From the NCBI GenBank assembly GCA_032622095.1, contig CP136066.1, forward strand, positions 53,226,609 through 53,290,608: a DNA stretch of 64,000 bases, given 5' to 3'. Position 1 is the first letter of the stretch, and each line of letters opens with the position of its first letter. Source of the stretch: Siphonodentalium dalli. Lineage: Eukaryota > Mollusca > Scaphopoda > Gadilida > Siphonodentaliidae. Below the pieces are notes generated by a model. The model was given only the letters and a program-made list of their open reading frames with translations. It was not told where the DNA came from and ran no database searches. Positions 54,664 to 64,000 of the stretch are shown here, one piece after another. The translations under genes were made by a program, and so were the position numbers.

Positions 54664-57100
54664 AATGTCACAATGCGTTCACGGGTTAGCTATGTTGATA
54701 TTCCGGGAAATGTGCCTATATGATTGCGACATGTAGCATGGTGTTGTACCGTCAAACTATGAACTGTACTGTACTATGTGAAGATGACATGAACTCATCC
54801 GACTCCCTCCAACTTATGACAGAAACATAGTTAGCTCATAATTCAATAGGCGTTGAATATGTTGGGACTATATATATGACTCAACGTATCAACATATCCT
54901 GAACTATACATCACACTCAGCTGTAAAGCTCTTTTCAAACACGGAAAGAAATTTCATTATTTTCTTTATCGATGTCAAAGCAATTTCGTCGACTTGATTT
55001 GATAACGCAGGAATATTCAAAAGCGAATATTATAATAAGTGTATACTTTGGATCGCAAACCGCCATGTTGGTTTAATCTACGTGCGCTTTATAATTGTTG
55101 AAAATATACTTGATAGTCATGGTATGAATTGATTGTTGAAAAGTGTGTTTGTACATTATAGGACAATAGCGAATATTCCTGGCAGAGATAATACAGACAC
55201 AGGGGGTGGCGTTCGTATTATCTGAGTTTATTGATTTGATGTTGGCGAGATTCTTCTATATCATTTCGTCTTTAGAGTTGCTTCGAGATGAGCAAACTTA
55301 TTCTTCTGATCCACCGCAGTTGTTTTTGACCTATTGTAATAGTGTCTATAAAATTTCCTACGTCATACTTAGATTCGTTAAGAAATCTTAGTTGTGTAAC
55401 TCGGTATTTTCAATTGTTCTAAACACAAAAGGGCGGAACTGTCTTCCGATCAGGTGATATCTATGTCCTGTTTTTCTCAGGTATAAAAGCTAATGAGCTC
55501 TAAATAGTCAATTTTCTTTTGTACCATGTTGAAAAACGATAGTTATTATGGTGGCCCATTACAGAGGTCGCACTTTCATCGCATGGAATACAATGTATAC
55601 CACCGTATTGTATTCAATATGATAAAAGCGCATCAGACTTTGTCGAATCTCAGATAAACTTAAAATAAAATCCGTATTGTTTACATATGGTCGAACTTTC
55701 ATCTCCTAGAATAAAATGCACACAAGGTTGCCACGTTCGGCTTTCCGTAAATTGGGTTTGGAAATCCTAGTTACCAAGGGGAAATACGTGGATGACGTAA
55801 TACTTATAATGTTATTGTCTTCGATTCGATGAAGGCGGAACGACTTCACGGTGTATATGGGGCTATTATAGAGTAATCTCTGAACTACTATAGAGCAAAT
55901 GTGAGCTTGTTGGTACCAAACTTGCGGGCAGATTTCCATTCTGGTACCTGAAAACTCATGATAGAAAGCTGGAGTCCACAGCTTTAAAACTCAAATATGG
56001 GCGGAAGTACCACTGTCCTTACGATAATAAGATGCGTCTAAATATTGGGGGTAGGGTTAATACGGTGGACGTTGTTCACGCTTCCTTGAAAATTATGAAC
56101 CGAATGTGACATTGGTTTTTTCTGAAGATCAAAGGTCGATGCATGATCGAAAATACTTATCTCATTCTGGGATATCGAGACAAAATAATATTCTTTTTAT
56201 TTCTAATTAAATACATTACCATATAATTATTTTTGGTATGTACTGGTATCTCTGGACCAGGAATATTGTCAAATGTACCCAGTGTGCCATGTCATTGCTT
56301 ACTAAAGATGTTGATGCTACTTACGCCCAATGCAAAAACGACGTTAATAACCACAAATTGTCCTGCTATTCACAAGACAGATATTTTGAAGCGAGGTATT
56401 AACTGGTACTGTGGACATATTACAGTCACTTGTTCCTTGGTGTGAACCCGATTGTCCATATTGCTTCTGACACGATCTTAGTTCATGAGTACATGTTATT
56501 GGGGTTGAGATACATACATGTAGACCAGTATATTGATTTTTGTTGTTGTCTAAATGTATGTATGTCGTCATTCGGTTCTTGTATTTGAGATAAAGCGTCA
56601 GCTGTAATGCATCTGCTATAATGCCAAAGTGATGTTAGTCAGGTTTCGTAGTGGTGAAGACTACCATAACATAATAATAACGCACTACGTTATTCGAAAA
56701 CTTACTCATTACCAGTTCAAATTACATGCTTTCAATAACAGGGCGTGGCACATACCTTAAATTGGTGCATATATATACGGCCACGAATCTAAACATATTC
56801 AGTACCATTGATACCAGATGGGGTGATTTTAGTGGCCAAAACATTGGGATGGGTTCACGTGAAAACCCACCCACACACGGATGGGGGCTGTGGCCGCGCG
56901 TAAGTATTAATCCCTTACTTTCCACAATTTCAATATTGTCACAATCTTACCACGGAATGAAGCGAACAACCCGAACCGCCCACGTGGTGTCTAATTATGA
57001 TTATTGTAGTGGCCATGCAGCATAGTGATTGTGTCTCATGAAAACCCATGCACGTTATTCCTTGTGCGCAGGTTAATTTTAATGTACACTCAGCCTTGTA

Positions 57101-58330
57101 TGGGCAAATACTCAAGTTATGCCTTTTCAATGATGTTTATAAAAAATTCAATTTAACAAGTCCTTCCATTTGTATATTCATTTTGTAGAATACAAAATTC
57201 TGATTACAGAGCAGCAAACATTTTCCAATACGTTGAGTATTTCTCGAGTTATGTGCCTCCAAAATTGGGAGTTTGTCTAATTGCGGAGACTCAATTTCTA
57301 AGAATTAGCTAAAATCCATATTTTATTGTCCAGTATTTTTAAAAAAGGATATCTTGCTGTTGTATTAATTTCCTAACTAGATTGTGCACAAAAATGATTA
57401 CTTTATGCATCTATGATTGAGAAAACAAAAATGTTCTTAAGCAAAATGAGTGTTCCATTGTATAGCCAAATTTGCCTTGTGACACAGAACTGGTATGATG
57501 AAATACCATATTTGAAGTAATACAACTCGATACATTGATATCCATATGCCTTGTATTTCTAAAAACCTCTTAAATATACTAGGTTAAATACACTGTGTTG
57601 GACATTTCTAAACACAGTTGTGCCAACAAAAACAAGTTATGGCCTTATGAATCCTTAGTTTTGAATATTTTACAAAAAATGCCATGTTGGACTGTTTTTG
57701 GATGTTTTTGTCCCTTTTAAAGGGTATTTTTGTGCACAAATAGTAAACAACAATGAACACAATTAGTGTTTAATGTGTATAATCATTTGAACGTTCCTCC
57801 TAAAACACTTATGTTGGAAAAAATAGGATTACACTGATTAATCATGCAGGGAATATGGATTTATATTTATTGAGTTGTATGACCTCAAATATCCTATTTC
57901 ATCACGCCGGTTCTCGATCACAAGGAAATTTGGCTGTCCGTGTAATGGGAGACACAATTTGTTTAAGAACATTTATTTTTATTTTTGTCTTCTCAATCAT
58001 ATATGCATAAGGAAATCATTTTTGTTTGTGCACAATCTAGAGAAGGCATTAATAAAACAACAAGAGATCCCTTCATTTTTCTTTAGTTTTCAAAATACAA
58101 GACCACAAATAATGGAGTTTAGCTAATTTTGAGAAATTGCGGCTCTGAAATTAGACAAACTCCCAATTTTGGAGGCAAATAACTCGAGAAATAATGAACG
58201 TATCTGGGAAAAGTTTTCTGTTCTGTATTCAGGATTGTTGTCTACGCACTTTATGGATATACAAATGGAAGGCCTTGTGAAATTTTATTTTAAAAACATT
58301 GTTGAAAAGCCATAAATCGAGTATTTTACC
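57101..58330. repeat. 1.2-kb foldback (copy B)
   Basis: Counterpart of 39023-40250, with the same inverted arms and only scattered base changes. Confidence 0.75.
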
Positions 58331-60299
58331 AAAGTTTGAAAAATTTATTTCACAAAATTGACAAATTCATCAATTTCGCCTTTCTTGATTCTTTTTTTAT
58401 TTTTAGCATGTTGCTTGTGATTGGCTAATGTACTTATTCCCCAATGAGAAACTTTTTGTTGCAAATAGTTTGAGGGAAAGCCACAAAAGCACTGGACTTT
58501 TAACATAATACTAAAGTTCTGGTGTTGCCAATGATATAATTGCTCTAAGCTCTTGCGTCACTGCGCGTGCCGGTAATAAACGTGAGTCTTGCTAAATCAT
58601 GAGGCCGCGAATTTAGGGGCTAATTGTGTTATAAATATATATATTAAATTTATAATACTTTCCAAATATACGTGATTAAATCTTGTAAAATAGTTCATGG
58701 GAATCTGATGCAAGCATCTTCTTTTCTAGTATTATTATGGCAAGCACCGCCAACTATCCTTCGTCAGTTTGTTCAACTCATTGATCTTTTGATTACTACC
58801 AGCAGTTTGTTCCACCCTTTGAGAATGTTTGAATTATCTCTCTGTGTGCGCATCTTTGCATTTTCTTGTCTCTTATTTGCGTTTCTAATTGATATATTAT
58901 CAACATTCACATCTTTCATTGGAGCGCAGATATGTGCCTGTATATATATGATTATTTGAGCAGTTATGATTGTCTCGCCAATCATTGAGTAGGTGTGAAA
59001 CGACCAGGATCCGCGCTGGCCCGAAATTTATTTTTGTCAAATATTTTGCCAAATGAACATATTTTTTGCCAAATGCTGTGAGAAGTTGCCAAATGATAAC
59101 AGTTTCTACAACATTGTGTCTTGTATTTTGATTAATTCGACAATCGTTGCTTGAGCAGTTCATTATTAATACTTCTCGCCTCTATACTTGGGTGTATCAT
59201 AGAACAATAAACCAACAGCATAACAATGAAATTGTAGAAGGGTTTCTTCGTCAGAAAGGTACATCGAAACAAAGAGGCCTAGGATTAGCAATGTAAACAC
59301 CACCACCAGACATACTAGCAAACCCTCCACCCGTCGATACTAATGATATCAGATTAACTGCATCTTGATAGAGGTGTTACTTTTCATAACCTTATAAATC
59401 ACCACCAATATTATCATTATTGAACGAGTTTCCTGAAATGAGAGGTACTGGTTGACAAGTATTATTAAACATTCTTTTTAAATAAAAAGTTACTTGCCAA
59501 ATTTTTTGCCAATTGAAAATATTATGAATTATTTTTGCCATTGGCAAATTTGGCAAGTGATAGCTCGAACCCTGGAACGACCCCATGGAATGATTGACCA
59601 GCCAATTATAAGTTCTCAATCAGATCACAAATATTCGAACGCATCTCTTCGCTACAAAGAAAGGTGCGAATATTGAAAATTACGCACGGTTTCATCAATA
59701 GAGGTGTGCTATAAATAGAGGATCTACAACGAGTCCCCAATTTATAGCGGAATTTACAAAACGAGTACAGTAAATTAGGTCTGAACTAATTTACTGGACG
59801 AGTTTTGTAAATGCTACTATAAACTGTGGACGAGTTGTATACGCTATTTATTACATGATCCAAAACCTCGACAAAACATACTTAAATCAACAAATGGGAT
59901 GCGAAACTTGTATCGGTTTCTGTGAGGCATGCGATGACGATTCACGTAACTATATTCGTTGTTTGCCCGCATAAATAAATAGTCCCAGATAAATAAAGAC
60001 TCTTTTGTGTATTGAATGGCGTATATTTAATGACATAACTTTTCAAACTCATTATTTATTATAGTTTGTTGGAAAAAATATTGGAAGCCATAGTATTGGG
60101 GACATATCGTTCGGTATGTAAACAAACATTGAATGGAATAAGCGTAGGATCATGTAATAAAATAAAATAGTAACACCAGGAGTACACGGAGAGGCTGCTA
60201 TGGGCATATGCAACTACCGTAGATACAGAGACGGATCAGATAGTTATTTAAAACCAATTGAAGTTAAATGAAATATTTTTGGCAACATACAGTATTGAA

Positions 60300-60447
60300 A
60301 TGACATACACGTATCACTCCTTCCCCTCTCTCCCATTTGTAAATATGTGCATAGTATTGTTATTTCTTAATGTATATATGTTAAATGTATCTCAATATTC
60401 ATGTTTTGTGAGTTTGGAGAATAAACTTGATTGATTGAAGGTCTGGT
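60300..60447 (+). other. Probable LINE 3' tail (copy B)
   Basis: Counterpart of 43330-43470, again ending 'gaataaacttgattgattga'. Confidence 0.4.
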
Positions 60448-61565
60448 ATGTGACCATATATTTGTTTACATAACCGTTCACAATGAAACATACGACAACG
60501 TTGAATCTACCATTAAAGTTGTTGAAAAGTAATTAATTACATTGTCGAGTGATTGTAATTAATTACTGTGTGTTTGAAAGAAATTGTATTTGTAATTGAA
60601 TTTTGGGTAAGTAATTGACCCATCCCCAGCTGCTGTAATTATTCAGGTAACACAATTAAAATAAATGGCGCTTCATTTGGCGTCTTTAATACATTATACG
60701 TCAAATTGATACATATAATTCAAGGAAACCGAATATGTACCACAATTTTTCCATCATGCAATACACAACGGCCCAATCGCCGAGCTAAACTCTCTTTATT
60801 AATTGTCAACAGTCATGGAATACTAACACGAAACGCTCTTTATAAATTAATATAATATGCACAGTACTTCACATCATGTTTATTATAAACCATGTACCTG
60901 CATGTACTGTCATGGGAAGCATAATTTAAATCATGATTTGCAAGCATGCATTATAAGCTATCAGCATTCATCTGCACACATCAATGTGGAATAAATATAC
61001 AGAAAACATGGTCAAATTGACAATTTATCCAATTCTGACGACTACAAATTAGCGGAAGCTTGAGCTTAACAATGACGCACAATGTCTTTGTTTTGCCGCC
61101 ACGAATTGAACTGATAAAACAGAGTTAAGCCCGTTTGCGAAACCTTGAAATTAATGGATTTCGAAATGTCAACCAAATACAATGGAGCTACATCCCTTGG
61201 AAACCTCTTTATTCTGAATTATATAATGCGTCTTTGTTAAAGATACAATCGTCAGCGAATGTTCATTGTGATGCATTTATACAGAAGACTTTGTGCGTTC
61301 TTGTCCGATTGGAAGTCACACAACAACAACAACCATAAGCGTATTGTTCTACACGATGTAAAATGATGATTTGAATCGATTATTTTTTACAGTTTGCACT
61401 TGTATAATGTGGAACTGCCGACGGACCTGATTTTACTTGATTTAGTGCACCGGACAAATCTAGACATTAAAGGCACGCTTTGTGTTAGGCCATCCCCCAA
61501 TTATTCTATTTGATCGTAAATATTATTAAGTTATTATACGATGTTGTGTACACTATGTGTTTTTC

Positions 61566-61755
61566 TTGTACGAGTCCAGGTTATGGTGAAAAGTTATATT
61601 GGACGAGACGCGTTGCATCGAATACACTATGAATTTCCACCACAAGCTGGACTCGTACAAGAACTTACACTGTATACATTGTATATAATGACATTATATT
61701 ATATTTATAAAAGTAATTTTGGATCGATTCGAGTCCAATATAACTTTCGGGAATC
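61566..61755. repeat. Two nested inverted repeats
   Basis: 'tcttgtacgagtccag' (near 61565) pairs with 'ctggactcgtacaaga' (near 61649), and 'aagttatattggac' (near 61590) pairs with 'gtccaatataactt' (near 61734). The arms interleave rather than nest perfectly, giving two alternative folds. Confidence 0.65.
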
Positions 61756-62558
61756 CAATATGACATTTTCCCGGATTATCATGGAATGATGGGACGGTTT
61801 TTGCCCAATCAGAAATAGTGTTAGTTAAGGGGTGGATAATAAACTGTTTTGTTCACTGTCACTGTGTTCATTATAAGTGATAGAAAGTATTTTTCTTCAA
61901 CGTTTAAAACCCTTAAAATCCAGGCCCCAGTTCCACGAAACAAGGACTTAAGATGATCTTAAGATAGACTTAATCTAAGACGTAAGATGGGTCTAATGAC
62001 ATTTCTTTTCCGTTTCAAGAATTCAAGATTAGATTGATATATTTACCATGACATATATATTGGTGATCAGGGTTGTCTTCTGTTCATAGATGATAAATGC
62101 AGTGAAATTGCTTAATATCTTTGGGAATAGCATGTAACCAAGTGTAATGACAGTGATCTGGTGTGATTTTCAAATTACGGCGGTGATTTTAGCCCAATAC
62201 AACCGCCCAGCAATATTCTCTGTTGAAACGAAATGTTATATTTTGGACATGTTAGTAATTTTATAGCCCAATACAACCACCCAGCACTATTCTTTGGCGC
62301 AAGGAATTATGTTTGTTTTTGACACATTTATATACGACGGGCCAAAACCATTTCTAGGTTCTAGTGACCCTATATTTTAACCCTAACGGAAACCTTGAAC
62401 TGGCCAATGGCAGGGCTGAGGTCTGCATCCGAACAATTCTTGCATAGTGGAAAGAATAACCGTCGTTCGTTAACTCCGGATGAAGCATCGTGACGAGTTC
62501 TCTCGCACTTTACTTGCTCCCACATACTCTTTACATTTTACATACTTTTCCCGTGTTA

Positions 62559-62601
62559 TGCAGAACACAACCCGACATCGGGTTGAGTCACTCTGCATGC
62601 T
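62559..62601. repeat. GC-rich hairpin
   Basis: Perfect inner stem CAACCCGA/TCGGGTTG with a 2-base loop, an internal loop, then an outer stem ATGCAGA/TCTGCAT. Role unknown. Confidence 0.75.
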
Positions 62602-63506
62602 TGCGACAAAAATGGCAAAGATAAGATCTTCATAAGTTATTGTCGGTTTTTAAAGAGACTGTTCAGTTGACATTCTGCTAGTGCGATGTTACAATTCACA
62701 ATTTTAACCGGCTGTGTCAGATTATGTGCTAACCTACATCTTTTCGTGTGTACGGTCTTTAACATGTGTTTTCACTGTGGCCCGCGCCATAGAACGAAAT
62801 AACGGCTATGGATGGATACACACTTGTATGTAATTTCTGTATGTAAAACCCATGTATTTTACATGGTCACACCAATCATTGATAGTATTAATCGCCTGCA
62901 CGCGATCGGTCCATTTCAACAGGCGAGACCAGTGCGTAGTTATAAGGGGTCGGGGTCGATTCGGTCCAGGGCTGTTTCGGCCGGGCTTGTTCGGCCGGGC
63001 TTGTTCGGCCCATGGTTTGGGCCGAACAGTCTCACCTAAAAATGATTTTATCAGTAGGATGTTTATATATATTTTTTTCTTTTGTATGTTATTTTATTAT
63101 TATAATAAAGCGTTTAATATTTTGATTAAAGTGTATAAAAGGGTAGCATTGCTCTAATTTATATTATATATATTGATCTTATGATTTGATTTAATATTCT
63201 TACCTGTGATTTGTCTGTGAGAAAGATGATAATAAAGTTGTAGATATATGTTACTATATAGATTGGTACATGTATCTACCTTTTTACACTCAGAACGGCT
63301 TCTGTCATGTTTGTTTGGACAAGATAAAACGGTGATTGATCTGAGTTGAGAATCACTCAGTTGGTGAGTTGAGACTTGTTCATGCAATCACAACATGTTT
63401 GTTTAAGTGAGGCTTGTTCATGCCTATCACAACATTGTTCTATCTATTTAAGGGTAGTGTGTATGCCCCAACACCATATCCCATTAGTTCTTCAATTTGA
63501 TTAACA

Positions 63507-63767
63507 ATGAGCCGACGATACAGTTTACGAGTATTACCAACCAGCACTGACATCGACTATCCATGTGCCCAATGTACAAAGAATGTCCGACCACGTCAAC
63601 ACGCCCTTTCCTGCGACAGATGCGGCCAGTGGCAGCACAGATTGTGTAACACCGGCGTTACACAGAAAAGTTATTTTGACGCCATGAAGGGGCTGCCTTC
63701 AATCAACTTTGTGTGCAGCAGATGCCCCGACACAATTGCTTCAGCATTTCTGCGAGAAGAGAGGTAA
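63507..63767 (+). CDS. PHD-type zinc-finger protein, short ORF or first exon
   Basis: 86-codon ORF with ATG at 63507. Residues 20-75 form a PHD-like Cys4-His-Cys3 zinc finger: 'CAQC', 'CDRC', 'WQHRLC' and 'FVCSRC' give the C-x2-C...C-x2-C...H-x2-C...C-x2-C ligands. Such fingers usually bind histone tails; similar small PHD modules also occur at the N-termini of some transposase-related proteins, so a mobile-element origin is possible. A TATA-like 'tctatttaaggg' lies about 55-65 bp upstream. The stop at 63765-63767 overlaps a donor-like GAG|GTAAAG at 63764, so this may be exon 1 of a longer gene running past the window. AATAAA-like sequences follow from 63805, which would suit a short mRNA instead. 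Confidence 0.65.
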   Translation: MSRRYSLRVLPTSTDIDYPCAQCTKNVRPRQHALSCDRCGQWQHRLCNTGVTQKSYFDAMKGLPSINFVCSRCPDTIASAFLREER

Positions 63768-64000
63768 AGAAGAAGAAGAAAAATACCTACGCTATGTTTT
63801 AATATTTATAAATAAATAATGTATTTCCAATTGTCCATGTTTTATCTTGTTTTTAATCATTAAATAACCAGATGTTTTATGATGTAAACTGTATATATTT
63901 ACTGTTTTAACTTGTTTTTAATCAATAAATGTTCATATCTTTCATCATATATTCACGTTATTGTTCGAAATTGTTGCAGTGTTAATTACTATGTGGGTAT

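Larger units (their letters stand above)
54265..61387. repeat. Segmental duplication, copy B (7.1 kb)
   Basis: Direct copy of 36063-45666 lacking its hAT insertion and local duplication. Its left end is fused to the Penelope upstream sequence with the shared bases TTA. Its right end leaves the match after 'cgattattttt'. It contains the inverted-repeat MITE, the 1.2-kb foldback and the LINE tail. No gene is recognised. Confidence 0.9.
61388..63506. other. Non-coding region with small inverted and direct repeats
   Basis: No gene is recognised before the PHD ORF. Contents: nested inverted repeats at 61560-61755; a 'cttaag'-rich stretch (61945-62035); a ~73-bp direct duplication containing 'tagcccaatacaacc' (62192 and 62264); a GC hairpin (62559-62601); and a short 'ttcggccgggcttg' array (62975-63025). 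Confidence 0.5.

Overview
This is AT-rich animal genomic DNA (roughly one-third GC) made almost entirely of transposable elements, with a few short exon-like islands. Symmetric phase-1 exons, GT-AG splice signals, LTR, LINE and Penelope-type retroelements, and hAT, piggyBac and Helitron elements together point to an invertebrate, most likely a lophotrochozoan such as a bivalve mollusc. That placement is inferred; no sequence here names the species. No rRNA, tRNA, CRISPR or bacterial gene was recognised. || Layout. 0-7.8 kb: a decayed LINE ORF1 (minus strand), short repeats and one convincing EGF/EB-type exon (4944-5069, +). 7834-21134: a 13.3-kb Ty3/Gypsy-type LTR retrotransposon on the minus strand with ~475-bp LTRs, a PBS, a PPT, an extra ORF before gag, gag, protease, RT/RNase H/integrase, a 2.7-kb repeat-rich non-coding spacer, and an env-like membrane ORF. 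A 724-bp Helitron-like element lies inside it. The copy is broken by three in-frame stops and several frameshifts. 21.5-23.1 kb: 3' end of a LINE ORF2 with its 3' UTR. 23.1-36 kb: hairpin and foldback elements, two TTAA-flanked piggyBac-type non-autonomous elements, a PAN-like terminal exon (24234-24502, +), and tandem and inverted repeat fields. || 36-61.4 kb is a complex duplicated block. Segment A (36063-45666) recurs as segment B (54265-61387) in the same orientation at about 1% difference by eye. Between them lie two copies of a Penelope-like reverse transcriptase gene (47608-50097 complete; 51418-53598 truncated), identical in length over 2,664 bp and differing at about 8 positions. A differs from B by a clean 1,242-bp hAT insertion with an 8-bp target duplication and by a local duplication carrying a second, truncated hAT end. 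61.4-64 kb: small inverted repeats and a PHD-type zinc-finger ORF (63507-63767, +). || How the parts relate: the only plausible host coding pieces are the EGF/EB exon, the PAN-like exon, a possible 43-codon exon at 46197-46325 and the PHD ORF. The first two share strand and intron phase and could belong to one extracellular modular gene whose intron took in the Gypsy element. Everything else is mobile DNA in successive layers of insertion, duplication and decay. All identity and divergence values are by-eye counts.
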